Source: Glandiceps talaboti (Eukaryota > Hemichordata > Enteropneusta > Spengelidae). Taken from it: a DNA stretch of 64,000 bases. Position 1 is the stretch's first letter. The number at the start of each line of letters is the position of its first letter. A model generated the notes under the pieces. The model ran no database searches. It had not been told where the DNA came from and saw nothing but the letters and a program-made list of their open reading frames with translations. Positions 1 to 11,120 of the stretch are shown here, piece by piece. A program made the translations under genes and the position numbers. Location of the stretch: NCBI RefSeq assembly GCF_964340395.1, contig NC_135557.1:19107625-19171624 (forward strand), read 5' to 3'.

Positions 1-160
1 AAAAGTATATATATATACTGGTTAATGCATAAATGAGTGTGATAATTTCACAGAAGATAAGATATAAAGCAAATTTCGCATTAACTAATCCATGTTAATC
101 AATTAATCTATCACATGCTTGCTGCCCCTTGTGGTCTAGTCAATGTCCAAACACCAAAAA
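1..160. repeat. Diverged partial copy of the left edge of the duplicated unit
   Basis: The first ~115 bases resemble 6890-6985 (tandem TA run, 'ACTGGTTAA.GCATAA.TGA', 'AGAAGATAAGA'), and 105-150 resembles 7265-7310 and 12760-12800 ('AATCTATCACATGC' followed by 'TGCCCCTTGTGGTCTAGTC'). This is a third, shortened and more diverged piece of the sequence that flanks the peptide-gene duplication. No peptide ORF is associated with it. Confidence 0.6.
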
Positions 161-548
161 TATCCAAATACAGCAACGTTTGAACTTAACCTAATTTTTG
201 AAAATAAAAAATACAACATCTGTTTATGTAAACTATTACTGATATTCATGAGAACATTCTGAAAGTGACCTATGATGTCCGCGACAGAAAAGTTGAACAT
301 TTAACACAACCAGAGTCACCATAATCATATTGTTAAAAGTTATACATTCACTAAAATCTATCAAACAGCAACGCGCGTGCTAAAAGTGGGTTAAGAGTAT
401 TAAAACCCGAAGGCGTTTCCCAAGGATACAACTTATTTTACAAGTGGTGTAATCTAAACCTAACAGACTTATATTTGTAGGTGTAGTAACGTGCTGGAAA
501 CTACATGTACTTCACAAACTACATTGGGATTGGATCACTAGTAAATTT

Positions 549-558
549 GTGACGTCAC
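549..558. promoter_or_regulatory. Full CRE/ATF-type palindrome
   Basis: GTGACGTCAC is a perfect 10-bp palindrome containing the canonical TGACGTCA bZIP (CREB/ATF) site in otherwise AT-rich DNA, about 200 bp beyond the NXPE stop codon. The sequence match is certain; function is inference, and no gene start is visible beside it. Confidence 0.3.
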
Positions 559-750
559 GTAATGTAGATGTGCACTCTGCTCATTGGTTTATGCCTGATG
601 GGCGCATGGTAAATTTTCGCATGTTGGTCAAATCATGGAGTAGGAGGGGCTGTACCCCTATGGTCTCAGATGCATGGCTAGGGTACTACTTGGAATCCAT
701 AGCTTCACAGTATATTACTCCTGTTGCGTATTTAACAGAACATCTACTAG

Positions 751-1484
751 TTATTTATCTCTGACCATCTCAGGACATATGTATGATAACATCATTTCTA
801 CTTGTTGCTTGAGAATGTACATTGGCACATGAACTACATTAGGTTCATGATGAGACAATACCATATCCCATACATCAATAAATTTAACTCCAATACCACC
901 AAAGACTCGTCGTATCATTCTGTTTTGATCATACAGGATCCAGTCACTACTGTGAACCCGTTGATTGATCTGATCGTTCTCTCGTGGGTTGGATAACCGA
1001 ATCAGTACCATTGACCCTGGACAGCGATTAAGAAATTTGACAATGGCTAATTTCGCATGGAAGAGTTTCTCTAGGTATGTACTTGTTGTCCAGGTTACGA
1101 AATGAAAACTGAAGTTCACGATGAATACAACCCTGCTATTAGTGCATACTTTCTGGGGTATTGTGTCGATCACATCGCTTTCAAAGTTTAGGGTGGTCAC
1201 TGCCTGAAAAGAGGGAGTCACTTTTAAAGCAACTATTGAGAGTCTCAAGGTGTGATTAGGGACCGGGAAGTCATCTCTAAAACTATTGCGCAGTTGATAC
1301 ATTGTTGAACCCCCATATATGTATATCTTTGTATTTGAAAGACAAGTGTTGACTTCTTCATCACTCCATTGTTGACTTCTACACATCAATGGAACAAAGG
1401 TCTTGTTATCAGCCCAGTATCCATCTGAAAGTGGCACAGGTATATCAGGGCCACACAGTGGTAATTTAGGTTGAATGATTGGAC
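751..1484 (-). CDS. NXPE gene exon 5: PC-esterase (SGNH-like) domain and stop
   Basis: Acceptor ATTATTGCAG. It encodes 243 residues and a TAA stop. Visible family landmarks: L-C-G-P-D-I-P-V-P, G-Y-W-A-D, 'F-V-P-L-M-C-R', the I-Y-I-Y-G-G-S-T nucleophile block and the C-terminal D-V-W-D-M ... N-V-V-H-V-P. The second Gly of GGS replaces the Asp of the usual GDS; the Ser nucleophile and the Asp/His pair remain. Confidence 0.9.
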
Positions 1485-4400
1485 CTGCAATAATCAAAAT
1501 ATATGAATGCCATTTATAACATCAGTTCTACGTACTTAAGTCACCTGGTATTATTTCATTAATACGTACATAACATTAGGAATGTTACCTTCAATGTCTT
1601 GTAGGAAGAGTATTCATTGACATGTGATCATACTATCATTATGCAAATCAGATCAACTATTAATAGTCATACTTTAAAAGTCATATTCAAGTACTGGAAG
1701 AAATAACATTAATGGGCAGGGGATTTCATGAAATAACTATTTCCTTTGGCTTTCCTACTCAAAGAAATAATCTGTATAAAATAACTTTTGAGATGGTGAA
1801 CGTCATATCTAGTTTGTTCAAACACCAATTAACTTGATTAACAATATATTCTTACCAGTAATTTCTGCTTTCAGGTCAGTGTGTTGTAATTTCCCGTTGT
1901 ATTTCCACCTAAAGGTATTTACAAAAATATCAGTAACTTATCAAATTCGTATCAAACAGTATCAATTCATACATACCATAGACAGCAGAAATACAGACGC
2001 TAAGAATAAGGTATAATATATTATCGTTCTACTGTTATACCCAAAGCTAATGTTAAACTATTACCAATGTTTTATGTCACTCTGTCGATTCCATTCCTTT
2101 TCTTGTCTGTATGTCGGTGTACCAATACCTCACAAAATACTACCTGGATTCGGGAGAAATTTGATATATGGGCATTGTGTATTTCAACTCAAGAAGGATG
2201 TGCTTTGTCACATGTTGAATCCTTGTCGGGAAAACCTAAGTGTTAACTATACGTACAAATATAAAAGTACGTAATATACAGTCTGTATGTAGTTCTCAAA
2301 AGATTTCACGTTAGTTACACTTAATGAAAGTTATAATTTTAAGAATACGAATAAAAGCAGGATTAAGTTTTAGCTGAAAACTTTTTTTTGTGTTTTTTTT
2401 TTCATATGATTTGATAGTATTTTACTGTAATGAAATAGCAATCTAATGTCTTATTATGACACAAACCTTCTTCAAAAACACTTTCTGTCAGAGTGAAGGA
2501 AATGTCGGAGAGTAGTATAATTAGCACCATAGGTATAATCACAGACAATACTTGTCTGTTGTATAATTTATTAAAAATCTCGAAGAGGTAATGTCGATCG
2601 ACTATTTTGATTGTTACTTCAGGCATATTCCCGGGAAAAAGTGATGTAGAGACAAGTTGTAACTGTATAAAATCTATTTTTCGTTCGAACGCATTCAACA
2701 ATTTGACATATGTATGCTTAAGGATACATATAACTGGTAAGTTGAAGAAAAACAATTTCTAATAGGCCTTGCAATCGTGGATTTTTACCCTACATCGACC
2801 TTATAAATTTATGATTCTTACCTTTCAAAGAGCAATGTCGATCCTCGAATCCTTGATGACGTCACCCTATTTGTGTCTTGGATTGAATGACGATAACTGA
2901 CAAAATTTTCACAAGTGAAGTTCTCGGGTCGTTTACAAATAAATACTGTTTTTCCTAATGCTGTCGGATTAGTATATTCACATACATCTTGCCAGGTTCC
3001 TTCACTTAATAATGAACAGTTCGTTATTTCAGAGTTGTTACCATTGCCAAATGTTGCCTGCCAAACACCTTGTGGTTCAGCGTATAAAATATCATGGTTC
3101 AGGAACAAGATGGCTTCTCGAGTAAAAGCCAAGTTAATTTTAAAATATGCAGTGCCTTGCCAGGCAGCGTAGAAGTACACACTGTATGTACCATTACCAT
3201 AATCAACAACTCGTCCAGCAGTACTCTTTTTCAGTTTTGTATTATACATGACAGGCTCAAAAAAGTCCCCTCCTCGATGTCGTCGGCGGCCATTATCATC
3301 AACAGCTTCGATGACAACATGTATATAGTCTCCTGTTTTGAATTTAGACTTCTCTTCAAAGAAATATGCCCTGAAAAGAATGGCTAAAGATGTAGTTATC
3401 AGTTTGTCCTTTGGTGCATTGGTATCAATATTAACAAAACATTTACCAATGTTAAGGTGCCATCTTAAATGTGATTACTTGGAGGTATAATATGGCCATA
3501 GCTAAAGGGAAAATTACTTTTTATTTTGAATTTTAACAAAAATGTCTATAGTGTTTGCTATAGATTTTTGAAGGCTGTAATTGCAATGACGTCTACCACA
3601 GTGTGGAATACACTCGACTAGGGTACATTTCATCCATTACCATGCACATTGCCGCGAACAGTACCATTACCATGATTATCCGCAATGGGTATGGGGGGGG
3701 GGGGGTGTTCAATCATATTTATTCCTGAAAATTGTTTAATACCTATAACACCTCTGGGTAAGCCCATATGTACCTTGTTGTCTGAATAGACGTCATTCCC
3801 ATTTTACCATTACTAATAGCAAAAGGATGGTATGGGTTTCTGTTTAACATAGTAGTCATATTCCGATGTTCCTGTTCTGTTACTCCTGTACTAATGTTAA
3901 GAGGGCGTTGCGGTTCATTTACTGATGCAGGCATCGTACCATGTTCATAAGCCCATTCCAATTCCTGAACTATTCCAAGCCATCCGAGAGAAAATCCAGA
4001 ATAGGCGCTATAAAATGACATATCATCTTTGATGTTTTCACTGGAAATCTTTTGTTTCCTACTAATGCCAGTGTCAATATTACGTTCACCCGCCTTTAGT
4101 GATGGATCTCGAGTATTTGGACGACCAGGATAACGACAGCCAGTATCCATAACATGGAATACCCTTTTGTACACAGTCTGAAATAAATGAACAGTGAATG
4201 TCAATGACACCTTTAAGTATGTAACTTAGAAACTACTCCACACACTGCACTACAAGGTTGAACCAACATAGCATTCTACCGACTAGTTTTGTATGGTATA
4301 TTGCATTATTCTTGAGTACGATGGACAGGCAATGGCACATCTGTCTATTGGAATTTATGTTTCGATATGAAATACCATATACCATACATGCCGTGCACTG

Positions 4401-5096
4401 CTGAAGGTAGACAGACAGACGGATCTCTTGGGACCATATCACTTTCTGTATGGTTATACTCAAATTATTAATTAAGGAATACTTAGGTGTTTAGTTCTCT
4501 TAAAAGTACAATTAACAGGTTTGATTCTTGTCCGCATACAGCATTTCAGTGAGAAAATGTTAATTTTGAAATGTTAGATGAGAAATTGAAGAATGTTCCC
4601 TATAGAAAATGAATGGCACTAAAATATCTTGCACAAGATGAACATATAGTGCCAACAAAAGAACTATTTTTTTCCCTCACGACATACTGGCCTTGTATTC
4701 ATAGCACTACATACTACTACATACAGATTGGAAATTGATAGTGCTCTCTGAAACAATTTTCAATTTTTGTTAATTCAGTGAGAAGGGGAGGGGGTCTCAG
4801 GCCTTAGTATAAAAATTTTGTTTTTTATCCTACATTGAACTATTGATTTTGCTTGCCTCTTAGCTAACCCATTCTATCAATGTCTTAGTACATGTATAAC
4901 ACAGAAAGTAAATATACTTTAAGAATATAATTAAATCATGTCATTTGGTCAAGCAGATAACCGTGCATATTAGACTTACCTTGTCTTTCATCAACATAAG
5001 ACATATGAACGCCAGACATATCATGAACAAAAACAAGAATTTGAAATGTCGGACGCGTATTGCTGAACAGGAAGCCATATATAGTAATATGTTCAT
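751..5096 (-). CDS. NXPE family protein (neurexophilin and PC-esterase domain), complete 5-exon gene
   Basis: Spliced model on the minus strand: 5096-4980, 4177-3774, 3370-2822, 1908-1856, 1484-751; every junction has GT-AG ends and matching phase, giving 618 residues (NXPE proteins are usually ~550). Residues ~19-36 are a hydrophobic signal anchor, so a type II Golgi/secretory protein is expected. The neurexophilin-like part holds GGDFF (207-211) and the NGTYSV...W.G motif; the PC-esterase part begins after P-L-C-G-P-D-I-P-V-P and ends near D578/D581 and H593. The SGNH nucleophile block reads G432-G433-S434 instead of the usual GDS. The ATG at 5096 was chosen because it directly precedes the anchor; an in-frame ATG at 5150 would add 18 residues. 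Molecular function of NXPE proteins in invertebrates is poorly known; acyl-esterase or acetyltransferase activity is inferred from the fold. Confidence 0.9.
1856..1908 (-). CDS. NXPE gene exon 4: 53-nt microexon
   Basis: Needed to join exon 3 (phase 2 out) to the last exon (phase 1 in). Acceptor ACCTTTAG, donor TACTG|GTAAGA. It contributes 17 whole codons between two split codons, W-K-Y-N-G-K-L... to ...E-I-T, linking the neurexophilin-like and esterase halves. It is too short for an ORF scan; both splice sites are good and the phases fit exactly. Confidence 0.85.
2822..3370 (-). CDS. NXPE gene exon 3: neurexophilin-like domain core
   Basis: Acceptor TTCTTTTCAG, donor GAAAG|GTAAGA. It encodes ~182 residues including T-G-D-Y-I-H-V-V-I-E-A, the diagnostic G-G-D-F-F, then 'D-Y-G-N-G-T-Y-S-V-Y-F' and 'W-Q-G', all hallmark positions of the NXPE N-terminal domain. 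Several N-glycosylation sequons (N-G-T, N-N-S, N-C-S, N-F-T) support a lumenal location. Confidence 0.9.
3693..3705 (+). repeat. G13 homopolymer
   Basis: A run of 13 G lies 70 bp downstream of the donor of NXPE exon 2 (C13 on the gene's sense strand). It is a simple, slippage-prone tract. Confidence 0.9.
3774..4177 (-). CDS. NXPE gene exon 2: linker and start of the neurexophilin-like region
   Basis: Acceptor TTTATTTCAG, phase 0 in, phase 2 out at ACAAG|GTACAT. It encodes 134 residues. The end, around 'M-T-S-I-Q-T-T', is the part that in NXPE proteins leads into the first beta strand of the N-terminal domain. Two N-glycosylation sequons are visible (N-I-S and N-M-T). The splice junction creates the Arg codon that joins exon 3. 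Confidence 0.85.
4980..5096 (-). CDS. NXPE gene exon 1: start codon and membrane anchor
   Basis: Encodes 39 residues: a short basic N-terminus (R-V-R-H) followed by a Phe/Leu/Ile-rich transmembrane stretch and M-K-D-K. The donor CAAG|GTAAGT is near consensus and leaves phase 0. The open frame extends upstream to another Met at 5150, so the start is not fully decided. A 5' UTR exon may lie further right; no promoter was recognised. Confidence 0.75.
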
Positions 5097-5099
5097 TAC

Positions 5100-5815
5100 A
5101 CTACTACAATGTAATATGTCAACCGTGATTGTGTATATAAAGTCTGGCATAATGATATTCTCAGCTGTTACCGACTACAATAGATTTAGTAACCAGGATA
5201 TAAACTGAATGCTTTAAATAAGGCATTCCGATTAGATTGCATTCAGATTGTGAAACATACATTATGGTATATTACTTAATTTGTAAATTCATTACTTTTG
5301 CAAGAGACCCGTTAAAAGAAATCAACCTGTTCTAAAGGACACATGTACTTTGGTATCATCAGTGTGTATTCCAATCTATATGAAATTTTCGTAAGGTAAT
5401 GCCTAATTCCCAAAAATGATTAATTATGCAAGTGAATCATTAAATTTTTGTTTGTTTCGGCGTCAATGTCTACCATATTATATAAAATGTGAAGCTTGCA
5501 TTAAAGATATTATCTGTTACAGAAAATAACCGATTATAGAAATTACTCATGGTTGCTAAGTACCGGTATTATATAATACATGCACTTTATTATAGTTTGT
5601 ATTTGTCTGAAATGTCTGAAATTCCTTGTACTACAAGATTGCCTAATTACCGTTGATTGACATCTGTGTATATGCCTTATTAATATGCATAATCATTTGT
5701 CAAACCTGATTAGTTACAGTCAGAGCCCTACAGAAGGTGTTTACCAAATTGAATCGGACAACCTGATTTGGGGGAAATGATGACAGAGAGAAACAGACTC
5801 TCTCTCTCGCTCGCC

Positions 5816-5877
<62 letters not shown>

Positions 5878-6716
5878 TATCACTCTGAACTTTCCTTCCA
5901 AATTTAATCATATACATTTATATTACTACATTGTCAGTTTACAACGGTTGTGACGTTTGTGAATATTGTGATATTTCTAACGTAAATAAGTATATTATGG
6001 GATACTACTTCCGAATCACAAACATCACAAAACCAGCTGTCACTGTTGTGTTTGTCATACAGTTTTTGTATATGTGCACGCATCGTTATTTGTTCGTTTG
6101 TAACAGGAAGAAGGTAGAGATCACCAGATCCTGATCAAAACATTATAATAAAGAAAAACCCTTTTTTTTATTTCTTGAAAAGATGAAACCTAAATGACCT
6201 TTGACCTAAAACATTGACATTAAGGTGATACTAGTAACTATGTTGTGGTATTCCTACTGTCGTCATTTTCATTTGCACTGTACGTTGTAGCCACATCTAC
6301 ATATACTATATTACAAAGACACCTAACAAACCTAAATTGGCTATATCTTAAACCACTGATCTTTGGCTATATGTAGTCAGTTAAACTACTTCTTCAAAAC
6401 AGCAAGTTTTAATATTGACTTTTACTATGAATGAAAGAAAATGTCAACATAATCTTACACAAAATCACGATGATAAGATGGTTAATTAAAATGAAAGTCA
6501 ATATAAGAAATAGAACCAACAGAATTAATAACCAGAATCCCACAATTATAGCAATAAATAGAATTTGAAATTTTCAGAAAGTGAAAAAAATTGGAAATCC
6601 AACCATCAAAGCTGAAAAAACAAAGAAAGGAATCACTAGTTATAGAGAAATGCTTAAAATCAGAAAGAATTCCAAGAAAAGTGACAAAAAGTAATCTTAT
6701 TTATCCCTGAAGGGTG
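5100..6716. other. Intergenic stretch upstream of the NXPE gene
   Basis: Apart from the CA microsatellite no gene, RNA or recognisable promoter element was found. It is AT-rich with short frames that show no splice-site or domain support. Confidence 0.6.
5819..5876. repeat. (AC)n microsatellite
   Basis: About 29 uninterrupted CA units, preceded by a short CT/CGCT run (5800-5815). It lies upstream of the NXPE gene. Alternating purine/pyrimidine DNA of this length can adopt Z-form. No gene overlaps it. Confidence 0.95.
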
Positions 6717-7578
6717 ACAATTGACGGAATAGCCAAAACAAATAACAATAATAGATGGAACAGCCCAACCAATCATCAGGCAGTTTGACATAGCTACAGA
6801 CAACTTGTTGCACAGCAAAGTACTGTGATGTGCTAACACAGAACCAGGTTTAAACTGAAATGCCTCCCGTAGACAGTCAATCATTCACAAACTAGTATAT
6901 ATCAATACTGGTTAAGCATAAGTGAATGTAATAATCTCCCAGAAGATAAGAGATATAGCAAATTGTCGCGGTAACTGATCCATGCTAATTATACAATTAA
7001 AGGCGTTTTAATTTAGATAAGAGGATAAGAATGGATAAGATGTCTTTATTTAGTCAATATAGAGAGAATTACACACAGCTGAAAGAGAAAAGTAGCAAAG
7101 GAAAGAAGAAGAAAAAAGTTTTATATCACCACAAAACTCAATGAGTCAATTGATAAATATCACACACTAAATAAGTTTTAGTTCACCACAAAAATTAATC
7201 ATCGATCAAACTATCAACCATATAATAAACCAATCAATAAATCGATCGATCGATCGATCAATTGATCGATTAATCTATCACATGCTCGCTGCCCCTTGTG
7301 GTCTTGTCGAAGTTGTTACTCTTGTCCTGAGATAATTTAAAACTCATCCATAGCCACCTACACAGTCATTAACATCATGTCTTTGTTAATCAGTCACACA
7401 ATTCTAACCAATAACACAGTCCCCCATAAAGTTAGCGTCTATTGAGACAGATATGTAATGTCCAAATATGGTATATTTGTCAGCTCAGGATACTACTTAT
7501 ACACTGTTTACGTCACTCTAGCAGCCGGGGTTCACTGATTGGATGAACAACTTTCTGTGCTGATTGAGGGACTTTGAC

Positions 7579-7605
7579 CAGATTGTGGTTAAAAACCACA
7601 ATCTG
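7579..7605. promoter_or_regulatory. Perfect palindrome with two inverted RUNX-type cores (copy 1)
   Basis: CAGATTGTGGTT, AAA loop, then the exact reverse complement. Each arm carries TGTGGTT, the RUNX/Runt recognition core. It lies ~2.1 kb upstream of the peptide start codon. The same 27 bp are kept in copy 2. The palindrome is seen directly; RUNX binding is inference. Confidence 0.4.
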
Positions 7606-8717
7606 ATCAGATCTTGCACACATGCAATATGTTCCTGTTACAAAAGCAGATCTTAGATCTTTACACATAAGGAGTTTTGAAACAGCAATGTGCAGGCAGT
7701 GCGAAAGCAGATCAACAGTAACAAAGAAATCTATTTCTAGGGTGGAATATAATTTTTAGTGAATTACGCACTTGTTGTCTTTCAGTATCTTGATATCGTT
7801 GCTAACGTGAGAACATATGTCGAAGGTTTCGAAGATAGTTGTTGAATCTCCTGACCTTTTTTGTGTTATAGTAATGTTTCATCCACGTAAATGTAATTCT
7901 ATGTCTTCGACTTGGCTGACGTATTTTAATATTTTCAATGTCAAATACAATTTTTCAATGGTCAAAAGGAAACTCTTAAAATGCAGTCAATTAAAGTTCG
8001 GTTGGTAAAATACAAAGAAAACGTGGTGCGGCAGATGCCCAAATGAGGGTGAACCCCATTTATGTTTGCAATTGAAAACAATAAAGAGTTAAAATTAATA
8101 AATCACTATAAACAAAAAGCTAAACTTTTCTCTCCACATCCCTAAAATCTAAATTCGATATGGAAGTCATGGAAAGTACTGGATGCTATGCGTTTGTTAA
8201 CTTCTTTGTGTCCCTCAAGTGGTGACCTCACAAACATATAAAGGGCAGTGTACCCCTCCTATTGAATGGAATAATCTACCACGTAAGATGTTAGCCTAAT
8301 ATATGACACAAGTGTACAACTACTTTTAATTTGTAAATATTCTGCAACCTGGTAACAACATCATTGTGAAATCACTCTGACACTTTCTACCCGATTTGAT
8401 AGAGACCACTCGTACGTACCACATTTGGTCCTCGTACAAGTTAATTACTTGAAAAGGGTAAGTCTATACGTTTCAAAACTCAATCTATTTTATTCACATG
8501 TTTATCACGTTCTGATCAAATCACTGTTTTCCCCTCTGGAGTCAAGATTACATACAATATTTACAAGACATTGCACTATTTTATGATTAAAGCATGCCAC
8601 TTATTGTAGAAAGTAGCTGACGAAGTGTGCATCTTATAATACATTCAAATATTCGTTGAACATGAAAATATTGGTAATCGTCTTTGAATTATTCTAAAAA
8701 AAAAACAATTTCCTTAC

Positions 8718-9034
8718 CTTTCAATACCAAACTCCGTTTATTCGGATTACTCCAAGTTTTTACACAGTCTTTGTCAACCGATTGTTCCTTTGAAATTGAA
8801 AACATTTTGTATCCACACCATATTCCTAAATTGTAAAACTGTCGGCGAACATGTATGATGGATAGTTTATATGGAGAATTGCCTGGTAGCATCAATTTAA
8901 CTTTGTTGCTCCAGGAGTTATCATCAAAGGGAGTTGTAGGAAGAGGAAATCCATAAATAGGTTGTCGATGGTTCATCCCTGCTTTCTTGGTTCGAATCCG
9001 GTCCCTATAGGTTTCTTTACAGCAGAACTTTCGG
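8718..9034 (-). CDS. Unrecognised exon candidate, minus strand (copy 1)
   Basis: An open frame of 105 codons is bounded by an acceptor-like TAAAATAG and a good donor TTGAAAG|GTAAGG. It encodes a basic segment beginning R-K-F-C-C-K-E-T-Y-R-D-R-I-R-T-K-K, then a Met at 8976, 'I-Y-G-F-P-L-P-T-T-P' and 'W-C-G-Y-K-M-F'. I do not recognise the family. No partner exons were identified with matching phase, so it may be part of a degenerate gene or mobile element carried in the duplication. It could also be chance: recent duplication explains its conservation in copy 2. Confidence 0.3.
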
Positions 9035-9610
9035 CTATTTTACAATCAATAATGCTTCATTTCCGCGATTTGCATTATTATGTTAGATTTCAGCAAATTG
9101 AACACTTAGTTTGACTTCCCTTTACCATATACGCTATATTACAAGACAGGGGAGTTTTGATCTCGTTTGAATACTACAACATCTGTTCAGCCAACAAAAA
9201 TGGTCTGGAAAATTGTCTTTTTGAACGTTATGACAGTGCACTCAAAATGTATGGCTATGTTAATAAAATCACTTCTACTATAGCCGAATTGAGCATCACC
9301 TTTCTTAATACATGGCTGTTTCAAAATAAATGCTTAGCATATGTTGCGCTAGGAATTAAAATGGAACGGTCTGGAACAGCATTACAAGTAATCATCATAG
9401 GTAGTTCAAGAAATAGATTGATAAGTTAGTCCCGATTGTTTTCCAAGGATACTCTTCTGGTGTCATACTATGATGCTGCTCATTATGCTATTTTGTTTCG
9501 ATTCACAATGATTTCTGTTTATGTTACTATTATAAATACAAACACTCATGCATCTACTGCTAATCAGTCTGGTAACCATGCACGTCTCTAATCGTCCTAT
9601 CAACTAGCAG

Positions 9611-9620
9611 TATAAAAAAA
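9611..9620 (+). promoter_or_regulatory. TATA-like element of peptide gene copy 1
   Basis: TATAAAAAAA lies 61 bp before the ATG at 9672, placing a start site near 9640-9645 if the gene is intronless. A strong 3' splice site (pyrimidine tract, then TTTCAACAG at ~9665) sits between it and the ATG, so an alternative model with an upstream noncoding exon exists, and then this motif would be intronic. Confidence 0.45.
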
Positions 9621-9671
9621 CTGTAAAGAAAACCTAACCAGTTGTTCTTTTTTTGCTTTCAACAGTGCACA

Positions 9672-9911
9672 ATGTATTTCCGACTCCTATTTTTGGTCCT
9701 GTTCATTGCTCTTCTGACGTTGTCCCATTGCGAAGACGAACCAAATCCATCAGAATGTAGTGGATGTCATGACTCCCGCCAAAAACGGAATATTCGACGC
9801 GGATCTCGCCGAGGAAGAAAACGCACTAAAAACTGTTTTGACGTTCCCAGCTGCCGGTGTTGTAGTATGCGATGTATCATAAGGAAGTGTATACGAGTAA
9901 AGCGCTGGTAA
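9672..9911 (+). CDS. Secreted cationic cysteine-rich peptide precursor, copy 1
   Basis: 79 codons, single exon in the coding part. Residues 1-20 are a classic signal peptide (M-Y-F-R then Leu/Phe/Ile-rich, ending T-L-S-H-C). A short acidic segment with E-C-S-G-C follows, then R-Q-K-R (36-39) and R-G-R-K-R (47-51), both proprotein-convertase type sites. The remaining ~28 residues hold six cysteines spaced C-x5-C-x1-C-C-x3-C-x4-C and end K-R-W; Arg/Lys content is very high. This looks like a host-defence (antimicrobial) or signalling peptide. The spacing does not match a defensin class I know, so the family is unassigned. The ATG is the first after a strong acceptor and a TATA-like box. Confidence 0.85.
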   Translation: MYFRLLFLVLFIALLTLSHCEDEPNPSECSGCHDSRQKRNIRRGSRRGRKRTKNCFDVPSCRCCSMRCIIRKCIRVKRW

Positions 9912-9996
9912 ACGAAGAATGCGATTTGTACTTGGCACAATCATTAACAGTGTCCTGTATATAGAATGGACAGTTGAACACTTCATGAAAATATAA

Positions 9997-10002
9997 AATA
10001 AA
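9997..10002 (+). terminator. Poly(A) signal AATAAA of peptide gene copy 1
   Basis: Canonical AATAAA 86 nt after the stop codon, giving a compact 3' UTR. The equivalent hexamer in copy 2 is changed. Confidence 0.7.
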
Positions 10003-10560
10003 CAATTACTTTTAGTATTACCTAAAATTATTTTCTTTTATGTTTGATGTATCAGCGAATTTTCCAGCATATCAACAAGTACTGCAGGGCATAATCAGAT
10101 TCAATGTTGACAGCAATGTTACTTCCACGTATCACATGACAGTCATATAAAGTCTTTAATTGCTTTGGTTTGCTCGTCTATGGAACGCTTTTGAATGGTC
10201 AGTGGCAATAAGTAAATGAAGAAGAACCAACCAATAAAACATTTTGCAGATCAGCACTTAGTAAAACCTTATCAAGTCCATCTCTTTTTCTTCTTTCTTT
10301 GTTTTATTTAAAAAAAAATATTTTCATGTTTTTAGAAGTCTTTTCATATTAGGCAAAAGATGTTTAATTAAATTGTGTCTTATAAGATGTCTTGAGAAAA
10401 TTGTGTAGAATGGTTGGGATTTCATTTTATTTGATCTATTTATTTTTAGAAGAAGATATCCGTTGGTCTCAATACTTCCGTGTTAGTTCGATGAGGTGTA
10501 AAAGAAGTAAATGAAGACAATTAGGTATAGCACTGTATAAATTTAACTTACAGTATTAAA

Positions 10561-11120
10561 AGACCGGTTTCCGTTGTTGCTCAATAACCAACGATACTTT
10601 GGCTTTTGGGAGGTATGGGACCAATTAGATGTTGGTGATGAATTGAATTGTTTAAAAATATTTAAACAGAGATGCATTGATATTGATATACAATTATGGT
10701 TTGAAAGTATGAATACGTCTAGAAAACTTGATTGTTATGCTTCGTTTAAAAAGGAATTGTCTCTGGAACCTTATTTAACATCTCCTGATAAATCAATATT
10801 CAAATTAATGATATATAAATTTAGAACCTGTACACATACTTTGAAAATTGAAACTGGTCGTTGGAATGATACTCCAAGAGTTGTGAGACTTTGTGAAATG
10901 TGTTATTAAAATCATGTAGAGGATGAATTCCACGTTTTACTTGTATGTCCATTTTAAACTTGTTTAACGTCAAAATATATTGCCAATTACTTTTATAATC
11001 CCCCACTGCAACATACATTTGTATTACTCGTCTCACAAGGTTAACGCTCTCAGAAAATTTAGTAGATATATATTTTATGCTACTAAGCTTAGAAAAGATG
11101 CTAGTAGAAACTCTGAGATA
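10561..11120 (+). mobile_element. Non-LTR retrotransposon 3' fragment (copy 1), dead
   Basis: The frame at 10574-10909 and its continuation show the C-terminal tail typical of LINE reverse-transcriptase proteins: 'T-G-R-W-N-D-T-P-R' and 'R-L-C-E-M-C' followed by E-D-E-F-H-x-L-L-V-C-P, a zinc-knuckle-like C-x2-C...H...C. A TAA replaces the codon after C-Y, and further stops follow. The stretch to ~11240, ending 'GGTGGCCATCAGTACTGAAT', looks like the element's 3' UTR. Confidence 0.75.

Noticed and set aside
549-764. 71-codon plus-strand frame left of the NXPE stop
   Set aside because: Overlaps the NXPE terminator region antisense and shows no recognisable feature.
9157-9429. 90-codon plus-strand frame upstream of peptide gene copy 1 (and 14482-14730 in copy 2)
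   Set aside because: The frame is interrupted differently in copy 2 and has no signal peptide or splice signals; most likely noncoding 5' flank.
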